DNA of 7,623 nucleotides from NCBI GenBank assembly GCA_002390825.1, contig DGQR01000146.1, positions 365 to 7,987 of the forward strand, read 5' to 3'. Position 1 is the stretch's first letter, and every line of letters starts with the position of its first letter. Made by a program: the position numbers and the translations under genes. Origin of the DNA: Rhodoferax sp. UBA4409. Its GTDB lineage: Bacteria > Pseudomonadota > Gammaproteobacteria > Burkholderiales > Burkholderiaceae_C. This document shows, piece by piece, positions 1 through 6,504 of this stretch. The notes under the pieces were generated by a model. That model did not search any database. It was given only the letters and a program-made list of their open reading frames with translations, and had not been told where the DNA came from.

Positions 1-2
1 AT

Positions 3-1178
3 AGCTTCCGCGGAAAAAAGGCTCAAAAACCGGCAGTTAGCCCAGCTTCGAAAAATCCTGCCAAGGACGACACTGGCGCTGCAGAAGCCCGGCTGATTGA
101 GGTCTACGGCCTCATTGGGCGGGGTGAAAATCGGTCTGCCCTTCTTAAAGCAGAACGCCTTGCGGCTGACTTCCCCACCTTCCAGCTTGCACAACTGGTC
201 TACGGCGACCTGCTGGCCTCACGGGTACGGCAGGTGACCACGCTGGGCGACGTTCCGCCTGCGATGGCCAAAAGCGCGAGCGAAGCGCTCAAGGAACTGC
301 GTGAGGAATCCAGCAAGCGGGTGAAGGCGCTGAAAGAGCGGCCACCGACAGGCATGGTTCCTGCGCAGTTTCTGCAACTCGCCCCGACCACCCGCCACGC
401 GATTGCAGTCGACGCCTCCCGGTCACGCTTGTATTTGTTTGAGAACTCAGGAAACGGCTTAACGCTGATTGCGGACTATTATATTTCCGTCGGAAAAGCG
501 GGAATCTCCAAAGCCGTAGAGGGTGACCAGAGAACGCCTTTGGGCGTCTACTACATCACCAGCAATTTGGCCCCCAAGACACTTAAAGACTTTTACGGGT
601 CCGGTGCCCTCCCCATCAACTATCCGAATGTTTTGGATACGAAACGCGGGAAAACCGGCAGTGGCATCTGGCTGCATGGAACCCCGCCCACTCAGTTCGC
701 CCGTGCACCCCTGGCAACGGATGGCTGCATCGTCCTTGCAAATCCGGACTTGGAGCGCATCATCAAAACAGTCGCGATCCGGGCAACACCTGTCGTGATA
801 GCACCGCAACTGCAATGGGTGCCGGCAGTGAACGCGAAAAACGCCGCGAAGGGATTTGAAAGTGCACTTCTCGCCTGGCGCAATGCGAAAACCGGCGGCA
901 ATGTACAGCAGGTGCTGAGTTTCTACACCCCGGACTTCAACAGCAACGGGAAAACGCTCCAGCAATGGACTCCTTTGTTGCGCGGAGAGATGGAAAAAAT
1001 CAGGGGAAGAACGATCCAGCTAAAGGATGTCTCTTACCTCCACTGGATTGATAGCAACGAAACCATGGTGACCACCTTCGGCGAGGTGGCCGAAGGCTCC
1101 CGTATTGGCTGGACAAAGCGGCAGTACTGGAGCTACCAGAATGGTCAATGGAAAATTTTTTACGAAGGAATACTCTGA
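3..1178 (+). CDS. L,D-transpeptidase (YkuD fold) with C-terminal NTF2-like domain, 5' partial
   Basis: The reading frame is open from base 3 with no stop, so the start lies left of the window; the GTG at 234 is internal because the preceding residues already look like this family (AEARLIEVYGLIGRG, then FQLAQLVYGDLLASR). In the visible 391 residues: a Lys/Pro/Ala linker (about 1-30), a helical TPR-like stretch (about 30-80), a charged helix (about 88-115), a YkuD catalytic domain (about 130-255) and an NTF2-like domain (about 280-391, ending WSYQNGQWKIFYEGIL). The active site shows H225 (WLHG) and C242 in TDGC, so Asp stands where the classic SHGC has His, as in the Csd6/Cds6-like branch. Such enzymes cut or exchange peptidoglycan stem peptides in the periplasm; the NTF2-like domain probably binds a ligand or partner. 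A signal peptide would lie outside the window. First gene of the run leading to lpxH; its TGA overlaps the next ATG by one base. Transpeptidase versus carboxypeptidase activity cannot be told from sequence. Confidence 0.9.
   Translation, partial: SFRGKKAQKPAVSPASKNPAKDDTGAAEARLIEVYGLIGRGENRSALLKAERLAADFPTFQLAQLVYGDLLASRVRQVTTLGDVPPAMAKSASEALKELREESSKRVKALKERPPTGMVPAQFLQLAPTTRHAIAVDASRSRLYLFENSGNGLTLIADYYISVGKAGISKAVEGDQRTPLGVYYITSNLAPKTLKDFYGSGALPINYPNVLDTKRGKTGSGIWLHGTPPTQFARAPLATDGCIVLANPDLERIIKTVAIRATPVVIAPQLQWVPAVNAKNAAKGFESALLAWRNAKTGGNVQQVLSFYTPDFNSNGKTLQQWTPLLRGEMEKIRGRTIQLKDVSYLHWIDSNETMVTTFGEVAEGSRIGWTKRQYWSYQNGQWKIFYEGIL
1164..1170 (+). promoter_or_regulatory. Shine-Dalgarno site that fixes the start of the secreted cyclophilin
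   Basis: GAAGGAA lies 7 bases before the ATG at 1178 and inside the last codons of the transpeptidase gene. It decides in favour of ATG 1178 over the upstream in-frame ATG at 1148, which would put ten extra residues in front of the signal peptide. Confidence 0.75.
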
Positions 1179-1759
1179 TGCACGTGTGGATTCAACGAGG
1201 ACTCAAGGCCCTGACCGTTTGCACCGCCCTGCTCTTGCAACAAGCAGCGGTGGCGCAGGATGTTGCCCCTAAAGTCGTGTTTCAAACGACCCAAGGCAAT
1301 TTCACGGTGGAGGTTTATCCAGACAAGTCACCCAAGACCGTCGAAAACTTTCTGCGGTATGTGAAAGACAAGCATTACAACGGCACTGTCTTTCACCGCG
1401 TTATCCCCAATTTCATGGTGCAAGGCGGCGGCTTTACCGCCAATATGCAGCAAAAAACGACCCGGGACCCGATCCCCCTGGAAGCAAACAACGGTTTGAA
1501 GAATGACCGGGGCACTATCGCGATGGCGCGCACAGCCAACCCGCAAAGCGCGACCGCGCAGTTCTTTATCAATGTGGTGGACAATCAAAACCTGAATGCA
1601 CCTCGCCCTGATGGCCATGGCTATGCTGTTTTCGGCAAAGTCGTCCAGGGCATGGATGTGATTGACAAAATTCGTGGTGTTCCGACCACCAATGCAGGCA
1701 TGTACCAAGATGTGCCACAAACCCCTGTCGTTATCAACTCGGCCACTTTGGCCCCTTAA
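1178..1759 (+). CDS. ppiA: Secreted cyclophilin-type peptidyl-prolyl cis-trans isomerase
   Basis: The 193-residue product has a clear Sec signal peptide: basic start (HVWIQRGLK), hydrophobic core (ALTVCTALLL) and a cleavage site near AVA|QD at about residue 26. The remainder is one cyclophilin domain with FHRVIPNFMVQGG (R74, F79, M80, Q82, matching the catalytic Arg55, Phe60, Met61 and Gln63 of human cyclophilin A) and TAQFFINV (Q128-F130). It should catalyse proline isomerisation on exported proteins in the periplasm. One oddity: the position that is Trp121 in human cyclophilin A and Phe in most bacterial enzymes (DNDFLN) is Asn138 here (DNQNLN). ATG 1178 is chosen because of its strong ribosome site and the signal peptide; it shares the A of the upstream TGA, so translational coupling is likely. 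A cytoplasmic paralogue follows after 3 bases. The gene symbol is by role and location; orthology to Escherichia coli ppiA is not proven. Confidence 0.9.
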   Translation: MHVWIQRGLKALTVCTALLLQQAAVAQDVAPKVVFQTTQGNFTVEVYPDKSPKTVENFLRYVKDKHYNGTVFHRVIPNFMVQGGGFTANMQQKTTRDPIPLEANNGLKNDRGTIAMARTANPQSATAQFFINVVDNQNLNAPRPDGHGYAVFGKVVQGMDVIDKIRGVPTTNAGMYQDVPQTPVVINSATLAP

Positions 1760-1762
1760 ATC

Positions 1763-2269
1763 ATGAGCAATCCTCAAGTCGAACTCCACATCACCGGCTA
1801 CGGCGTTATCACCATCGAGCTGGACCAAGAGAAAGCCCCCAAGTCCAGCGCCAACTTTTTGGCGTATGTGAACAAAGGCCACTACAACAACACGATTTTC
1901 CACCGCGTGATTCCGGGCTTCATGATCCAGGGCGGCGGCATGGAGCCGGGAATGGCCCAGAAGCCAACCGACGCTCCCATCGAAAATGAAGCCAACAATG
2001 GCTTGAAGAATTCGACGTACACCCTGGCTATGGCGCGCACTGGCGACCCGCACTCTGCGACTGCACAGTTCTTTATCAACGTCGCGGATAACGGCTTCCT
2101 GAACCACACCGCACCCAGCATGCAAGGCTGGGGCTACGCTGTGTTCGGCAAAGTGATCGCCGGCTCTGAAGTGGTTGACAAAATCAAGGCTGTCAAAACC
2201 GGCAAAAAAGGCTTCCATGATGACGTGCCTAAAGAGGACGTGATCATCGAAAAAGCCGTGGCGCTGTAA
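1763..2269 (+). CDS. ppiB: Cytoplasmic cyclophilin-type peptidyl-prolyl cis-trans isomerase
   Basis: This 168-residue protein is a single cyclophilin domain without a signal peptide, close in length to Escherichia coli PpiB (164 residues). Key residues are present: R48 in FHRVIPGF, F53, Q56 in MIQGGG, SATAQFFINVADN (Q102-F104), F112 at the Trp121 position, and the typical PpiB ending DVPKEDVIIEKA. It accelerates cis-trans proline isomerisation in cytoplasmic protein folding. It starts 3 bases after the stop of the secreted paralogue with almost no ribosome site of its own (CTTAAATC before ATG), so it probably depends on reinitiation after that gene. The two proteins share roughly half their residues in the aligned core, which suggests an old tandem duplication, although both are also established separate bacterial subfamilies. 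Confidence 0.93.
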   Translation: MSNPQVELHITGYGVITIELDQEKAPKSSANFLAYVNKGHYNNTIFHRVIPGFMIQGGGMEPGMAQKPTDAPIENEANNGLKNSTYTLAMARTGDPHSATAQFFINVADNGFLNHTAPSMQGWGYAVFGKVIAGSEVVDKIKAVKTGKKGFHDDVPKEDVIIEKAVAL

Positions 2270-2277
2270 ATGGAAAA

Positions 2278-3060
2278 ATGCCAGTGGAACTGATTGCACA
2301 GCCCCACTGGCGGCGGGTGGATTTCATCTCGGATCTCCACCTGCACTCCAGCGAGCCCCAAACACACGCAGTTTGGGCCCGCTATATGCGGGACACCAAA
2401 GCAGACGCACTCTTCATCCTCGGCGATTTGTTCGAAGTCTGGGTGGGCGATGACACCCTCACGGATGCCCAGAGTTTTGAGTCTGCTTGTGTATCGACTA
2501 TTCGCAGCACCGCAGCGCGGATACCGGTGTATTGCATCGTCGGTAATCGCGATTTTTTGCTCAGTCAAACGTTCGCTGCTTCGGCACAAGCTCAGCTCTT
2601 GCCCGACCCTACTACGCTGACTTTCGCATCTCACCGGATTGTGTTGACCCATGGAGATGCTTGGTGTGTGGATGATGTGGATTACCAAGCATTCCGCCGC
2701 ACCGTAAGGTCTGCCGACTGGCAAGCCAACTTTCTGAAGCGGCCGCTACCGGAACGCAGGGCCATCGCGAGCGACATCAGATTGCAGAGTGAAAAAAAGA
2801 AAGAAGTGGCCAGCTACGCAGATGTGGACCACTCCGTAGCGCAAGAGGCGCTCGCGTCCGCCGACGCAACCTATCTCATCCACGGCCACACGCACAAGCC
2901 TGCGACCCACGAAATGGAACACGGAACACAGCGCTGGGTCCTGAGCGACTGGCACATCCAGGGGAAAGCTAGTGACAGAGCAGAGGTGCTGAGGCTAGAG
3001 CTGCAGCCGATCTCGGACTCGCTCATGTGGACCCGCCTCGCCCCGCACAACGCCTGCTGA
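2278..3060 (+). CDS. lpxH: UDP-2,3-diacylglucosamine diphosphatase (lipid A synthesis)
   Basis: LpxH hydrolyses UDP-2,3-diacylglucosamine to lipid X and UMP at the inner face of the cytoplasmic membrane, the fourth step of lipid A synthesis. The 260 residues carry the full calcineurin-like metallophosphatase set: D19 and H21 (FISDLHL), D50 (ILGDLFEVWVGDD), N90-R91 (GNRDFLL), H125 (LTHGD) and H202-H206 (IHGHTH), with the LpxH signature DDVDYQAFRRTVR at about 132-144. The DLFE-W-GDD and GNRDFLL blocks match Escherichia coli LpxH closely, ruling out LpxG or LpxI, which are unrelated in these motifs. A start at ATG 2278 puts about 15 residues before the first motif, slightly longer than E. coli; TGGAAAA before it is a short ribosome site. 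Last gene of the four-gene run, 8 bases after ppiB and followed by a stem-loop. Its presence implies an outer membrane with lipopolysaccharide. Confidence 0.95.
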   Translation: MPVELIAQPHWRRVDFISDLHLHSSEPQTHAVWARYMRDTKADALFILGDLFEVWVGDDTLTDAQSFESACVSTIRSTAARIPVYCIVGNRDFLLSQTFAASAQAQLLPDPTTLTFASHRIVLTHGDAWCVDDVDYQAFRRTVRSADWQANFLKRPLPERRAIASDIRLQSEKKKEVASYADVDHSVAQEALASADATYLIHGHTHKPATHEMEHGTQRWVLSDWHIQGKASDRAEVLRLELQPISDSLMWTRLAPHNAC

Positions 3061-3085
3061 TCAATCAGGCAGGCTCGTAGCGCTC

Positions 3086-3113
3086 TCCGTGCCGCAGAGC
3101 TATGCGGCACGGA
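3086..3113. terminator. Stem-loop between convergent genes, probable bidirectional terminator
   Basis: A perfect 11-bp stem, TCCGTGCCGCA at 3086-3096 against TGCGGCACGGA at 3103-3113, closes a 6-base loop. It sits 25 bases after the lpxH stop and 9 bases beyond the stop of the minus-strand DUF349 gene, the expected place for a shared terminator. The T tract is weak on both sides (CTTAAGTGTTT on plus, none on minus), so it may act as a transcript-end stabiliser or need help to terminate. Confidence 0.65.
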
Positions 3114-3122
3114 CTTAAGTGT

Positions 3123-5840
3123 TTAGCGCTTCAACAGAACTTTCAACACATTTTGCAAACGGCGCGCTTGTGTTGCGTCGTACGCTGCTGCCAATACCTG
3201 GGCGGTATCTTCAGCCCAGGTTTGAGCTGGTGCGGGGTCATTGCGACGGGTCAACAGTTGCAACTGCATGCCGCGTCGGGCATCCAAATGCTCGGCGGGC
3301 GTCGGCACCTCCGCTGCCATTTCCAAGCGCAACAAGTGTTGCGAAGCCGTCTCAGACTTCACAGCAGCCGATGCACTGACAGCCTTCACCCACGCACTAC
3401 GGGCCTGACCCGCGGCACGGCCACCCAGGTCTTGAGCCGTAGGCAACAACGCAGCATCGCGCTTTTCCCACGCAGACAACAACTGCACCAAGGCCTCGCC
3501 ATGGGCTTGGGCTGCCAGCTTTTTGAGGGCGAATTGGGCGTTTTCCATCGCTTCGCGTTGCGCACGGAAAGCGGTGTCACCCAAACGTGGCGCGCTGCTC
3601 ATGGGCGCACGGTTGCGGTCGCCCATGCCGGCGCGGTCATCGCGACGAGGCGTACGGTCGCCGAACCCGGGCTTGCCGGCATCACGCCCACCGCGCCCTG
3701 CATCTTTGCGGTCACCAAATTTGGACGCGCGGGGATCTGCAGGAGTTTCCTTCTTCATACCGGGACGGTCGTCTCCGCGCACCGCCACCACCGGCTTGGG
3801 AGCTGGCTTGGGAGCGACCACGGGCGCTACGGCGGCCGAGGACTCACCCTCTTCTGCAGTCGCTTCGATTGCTACACTTTCGATAGCTACCGGCGCAGAC
3901 TCTGCCTGGGCAGACACCGGATTTTCTTGTTGAACCAAGCCTTGTGCTGCCTGTTCACCGGCGCCTGCCGCGGCCACATCCGCCTGGGCTTGGGCTTGAC
4001 CGTGCAGCGCAGCGTCGAGCGCTGTCATGGCCGCACGGATGGCGGTTGCATCGCCAGAAGCGTTAGCAGCTTCCAACGCCTTGGCTGCATCAAGCACCGC
4101 ACGGTCACGCGCACCCAAGGCGGCTTCCGCTTTTTCACGGTCAGCACTTTTGCGATTAAAGGCATCGTCAATGGGCTTGCGGAAGGCATCCCACAGCTTT
4201 TGCTCTTGGCGGCGATCGACCGGGATCGCGTGGGCCTGGGCTTGCCAGCGTTGCTGCAAGGATTTGACCGCATCGATCCGCAGTACCGGCATGGCACCGA
4301 GCTGCTTGGCCTCTTCAATCATGGCTTGGCGGGCTGCAAGGCTTTGTGCCTGAACCGCCTCCAGTGGAGCCGCGGCTTCTGCAAACGCTGCTTTCCACAA
4401 GGGTTGCAGCTCCGCAAACATTTTTTCGCCTACATGGCCTGCTTCACGCCAGCGATCGGAAAACTGATACAGGATGCGATTGAAACCTTTCCAGTCGTCA
4501 TCCAATGCGGTTCGGTTTGCCGCGGCCCATGCCTTGACCTCGTCAATAAGCGCCAATCGTTGGGCACGGTGTTCGGCAGACTCCGCCTTCACCTTCTCCA
4601 ACCAGCTCTCCACCACTTTGTAGGCTTCGTTGCAGGCTTCGTCAAAACGCTTCCAAAGCGCATGGTTGGGCACGCCGCCTTGGTCGGTTTGCTTCCACTG
4701 GTCACGAAGACTGCGCAAGGTTTCTTGCATCTTGCGGCCGCCGATCGCCTGGCCATCGGGGCGCTTGAGCAGGCCTTCAGCCTTGCCCACCAACTCCTCA
4801 CGAATCTGGTCTGCACGCCAGCGCTGCCAACCCTCCAACTCACCCGCGGCCGACAAAGCGGCGTGGGCCTGGTTTTCAAGCTTGGCATCAATCAGCTTGC
4901 CGAATTCTTTCAGGGCGTTGCGCAAGCCTGCTGCAGCACCGGCGCTGGCTTTGCCATGGCCTTCGCCTACTTCTTGCTCAACGGTGGCTAACGCTGCCTT
5001 GACCGCAGCTTGGGCCTGTGCACGCAACTCGGGATCTACCTTTGGCTTGGAAACCTTGGGGGCCGCCTCTGCCGGCACGCCGCGCAGCGCACGGATCTCG
5101 TCGGCCCACACCGGCACGGGAGGCAAAGGTGCCGCCGCATCTTGGGCAGCTGCCATAGCGAGTGCCAATGCGGCCTGGAAAGCGTCCCACACCACCAACA
5201 ACTGGCCTTTGGATGCATCCAACAATGCTGGGAACTTGGCATCCACACTCACCCAGTTGCTGTTGGAAACCAAGGCTTCGGCTTGACTCTGCCAATGCTG
5301 CACATCGGTGCGCAGGGCATCAACTGCCGTTTGAGCATCTGCCAAGGCTTTGGTGGACAGCACTTCAATACGCTGAGCCAGCAATACTGCCGCTTCGCGC
5401 TGGACCTGCACCTGGTGTTGCAGGTCTTCGATCCCTTTCACGCGCTCAGAAAGCTGTCCCTTCAGGGTGAGCAATGGCTCTTTACTCAACGGTGCACCCG
5501 CTTTGGCGGCATCACGTTGCCAAGCAAGGGCGTCTGCAATATTGAGTTTGGCGGTGTCGATCAGGGCTTGCGCTTTGGCAGACCATTCAGCACCCAGTAC
5601 TTCCTGACCTTTGGCACGACGGGCCTCATCGAGCTTTTCTCGCACCAATTTGGCAGCGCCCTTGTCTTTCACGCTGAGCTCTTTGAAGACGTCCGCCAAC
5701 TGTTCGTGGCCCGGTTGGGTCAACAACCAGTCACGAATGCGGGACGCACGCTCCCCCGCAGTGGCAGCGGTAAAGGCTCCGCCAGTCAGACGGTCCAGAG
5801 AGGCGATATCAGTGTTTTTAGCAGATTGGTTCGACGTCAC
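3123..5840 (-). CDS. Large DUF349-repeat protein with RG-rich disordered segment
   Basis: The product is about 905 residues, very Ala- and Gln-rich and almost all helical, cytoplasmic by lack of signal or membrane segments. Three DUF349-type units can be seen from the Trp pattern: LRDQWKQTDQGGVPN..LWKRF (about 375-405), FSDRWREAGHVGEKMF (about 457-495) and LQQRWQAQAHAIP..LWDAF (about 526-560). Residues about 590-680 are an acidic Ala/Pro/Val linker (PKPAPKPVVAV); about 683-751 is an Arg/Gly/Asp-rich disordered stretch (GRGGRDAGKPGFGDRTPRRD); the last 150 residues are helical again. The function of DUF349 proteins is not established to my knowledge; the RG-rich part hints at nucleic-acid contact, which is inference. 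Start: GTG at 5840 with a weak GAG ribosome site 6 bases upstream; a TTG at 5876 would add 12 residues but has its AGG directly against it. There is no ATG near the N-terminus. Single-gene unit, convergent with lpxH. Confidence 0.88.
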   Translation of the reverse strand: MTSNQSAKNTDIASLDRLTGGAFTAATAGERASRIRDWLLTQPGHEQLADVFKELSVKDKGAAKLVREKLDEARRAKGQEVLGAEWSAKAQALIDTAKLNIADALAWQRDAAKAGAPLSKEPLLTLKGQLSERVKGIEDLQHQVQVQREAAVLLAQRIEVLSTKALADAQTAVDALRTDVQHWQSQAEALVSNSNWVSVDAKFPALLDASKGQLLVVWDAFQAALALAMAAAQDAAAPLPPVPVWADEIRALRGVPAEAAPKVSKPKVDPELRAQAQAAVKAALATVEQEVGEGHGKASAGAAAGLRNALKEFGKLIDAKLENQAHAALSAAGELEGWQRWRADQIREELVGKAEGLLKRPDGQAIGGRKMQETLRSLRDQWKQTDQGGVPNHALWKRFDEACNEAYKVVESWLEKVKAESAEHRAQRLALIDEVKAWAAANRTALDDDWKGFNRILYQFSDRWREAGHVGEKMFAELQPLWKAAFAEAAAPLEAVQAQSLAARQAMIEEAKQLGAMPVLRIDAVKSLQQRWQAQAHAIPVDRRQEQKLWDAFRKPIDDAFNRKSADREKAEAALGARDRAVLDAAKALEAANASGDATAIRAAMTALDAALHGQAQAQADVAAAGAGEQAAQGLVQQENPVSAQAESAPVAIESVAIEATAEEGESSAAVAPVVAPKPAPKPVVAVRGDDRPGMKKETPADPRASKFGDRKDAGRGGRDAGKPGFGDRTPRRDDRAGMGDRNRAPMSSAPRLGDTAFRAQREAMENAQFALKKLAAQAHGEALVQLLSAWEKRDAALLPTAQDLGGRAAGQARSAWVKAVSASAAVKSETASQHLLRLEMAAEVPTPAEHLDARRGMQLQLLTRRNDPAPAQTWAEDTAQVLAAAYDATQARRLQNVLKVLLKR

Positions 5841-5877
5841 AGCGAGCTCAGAGTAAAGTGGGTATGAAATAAGCAAC

Positions 5878-5906
5878 CTCGTATTTTCGCTGCGTTTTCA
5901 ACACAA
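5878..5906 (-). promoter_or_regulatory. Possible sigma-70-like promoter for the DUF349 gene
   Basis: On the minus strand TTGTGT (plus 5901-5906) is followed after 17 bases by TACGAG (plus 5878-5883). The -35 is fair and the -10 poor. If used, transcription would begin near 5871, which favours the GTG start at 5840 and excludes the TTG at 5876. A competing weak pair, TTGCTT with TACTCT at 15 bases, lies just downstream. Confidence 0.3.
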
Positions 5907-6260
5907 TCCGCATTGTTTTTGGCGCATTGCACGCAGGAACCGAAAAAGCCGGGGAGCAAGTCCTAGACGGCAGCGTGTTTTGCCCCTCCTATCTTGACCG
6001 AAGAGCGTGCCTTAGGCGTGAGATTTTGCAGACCACCAATGCAAACGGATGGCGACATCATTCGGACGCTTCGCCCTCCCTTTGGGGTAAGTGCACCGCA
6101 GCGGCGGGTGCTCTATATATAGATGCTGCATAGGCCCCCAGAAACACACCCGATGAAAAAGCAAAGCCTTTCTTGCACCCTTTGGACTTGCATTGCAAGT
6201 ACCCTGCCCCAAGGTAGATTTGAGCCCAAAAAGGAAGAAAAAATGGTCTTTTAGAATCTG
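5907..6260. other. Intergenic region without a supported gene
   Basis: About 350 bases upstream of both the minus-strand DUF349 gene and the plus-strand transglycosylase. Open frames here (up to 83 codons) lack ribosome sites and family resemblance. Visible structure: an imperfect stem GCACCGC/GCGGGTGC at 6093-6111 with one bulged G and an AGCG loop, immediately followed by TCTATATATAG, and the 15-base dyad at 6186-6200. A 33-codon frame at 6153-6254 (MKKQSLSCTLWTC...) has no ribosome site and is not called. No tRNA or known sRNA was recognised. Confidence 0.5.
6186..6200. repeat. 15-base perfect dyad, possible operator
   Basis: ACTTGCA at 6186-6192 and TGCAAGT at 6194-6200 are exact inverted copies around a single T. 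The arms are too close for an RNA hairpin of full length, so a dimeric protein-binding site is the more natural reading. It lies about 90 bases upstream of the -35 at 6289. No regulator can be named. Confidence 0.4.
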
Positions 6261-6292
6261 TCAACCATATCAAACAAGATTGATATGGTTGA
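6261..6292. repeat. 12-bp perfect inverted repeat overlapping the -35 element, probable operator
   Basis: TCAACCATATCA (6261-6272) and TGATATGGTTGA (6281-6292) are exact inverted copies separated by AACAAGAT. The right arm contains the first four bases of the -35 hexamer TTGACT (6289-6294), so a protein bound here would touch or block RNA polymerase. As RNA it would form a 12-bp hairpin, but no T tract follows on either strand, which argues against a terminator. Confidence 0.6.
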
Positions 6293-6318
6293 CTTGGCAT
6301 ATAAAGCACCCATAGAAT
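6289..6318 (+). promoter_or_regulatory. Sigma-70-like promoter for the lytic transglycosylase
   Basis: TTGACT at 6289-6294 and TAGAAT at 6313-6318 are separated by 18 bases; each differs from consensus at one position. The transcript would begin near 6325, leaving about 180 untranslated bases before the ATG at 6505. The spacer and flanks are AT-rich relative to the genes. The -35 is embedded in an inverted repeat. Confidence 0.65.
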
Positions 6319-6324
6319 CCGCCC

Positions 6325-6504
6325 AATTCGAATCCCGCCTAGGGATTACCCGCCCCGCTGCCGAACCCGGCATATTCAAATCGCTGCACATGTCGAGACG
6401 ACGCCGCAGGATATTGATAGCGTACCAACCCAAACGAGGGGACCTGCAAGGACTTGCCGACTTGGCAAACCTGGCTGGCCACCCCCGCCAAAGAAGGAAG
6501 AGCT
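6325..6504 (+). promoter_or_regulatory. Long 5' leader with several small hairpins, unclassified
   Basis: Between the predicted transcript start and the transglycosylase ATG are about 180 bases that do not extend the gene plausibly. Three short hairpins can be drawn: AATCCC/GGGATT (6331-6336 with 6342-6347), TGCCG/CGGCA (6359-6363 with 6368-6372) and TTGCC/GGCAA (6454-6458 with 6464-6468), the last perhaps enclosed by GGGG (6438-6441) with CCCC (6482-6485). I do not recognise a known riboswitch class. It ends with a strong ribosome site, GAAGGAAG at 6493-6500. Confidence 0.35.

Noticed and set aside
234..1178. Transpeptidase gene starting at the GTG at 234
   Set aside because: The frame stays open to base 3 and the upstream residues match the family's helical N-terminal region, so the gene is truncated by the window edge.
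1328..2299. 323-codon open frame on the minus strand
   Set aside because: It is antisense to the two cyclophilin genes, shows an internal duplicated pattern only because the genes beneath are paralogues, and has no ribosome site.
3102..4991. 629-codon open frame on the plus strand, with another of 285 codons at 5010-5867
   Set aside because: Both lie antisense to the DUF349 gene, have Cys/His/Leu-rich composition of no family, and exist because the alanine-rich minus-strand coding sequence has few stops in this frame.
6153..6254. 33-codon frame MKKQSLSCTLWTC..., looking a little like a lipoprotein or signal peptide
   Set aside because: No ribosome site, no typical lipobox or cleavage site, and it ends just before the operator-like repeat; chance frame is more likely.
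6261..6292. Intrinsic terminator reading of the 12-bp inverted repeat
   Set aside because: Neither strand has a T tract immediately after the stem, and the repeat coincides with a -35 element.
5927..6309. Small open frames on both strands of the intergenic gap (60-83 codons)
   Set aside because: No family resemblance, no ribosome sites and mutual overlap; treated as noncoding.
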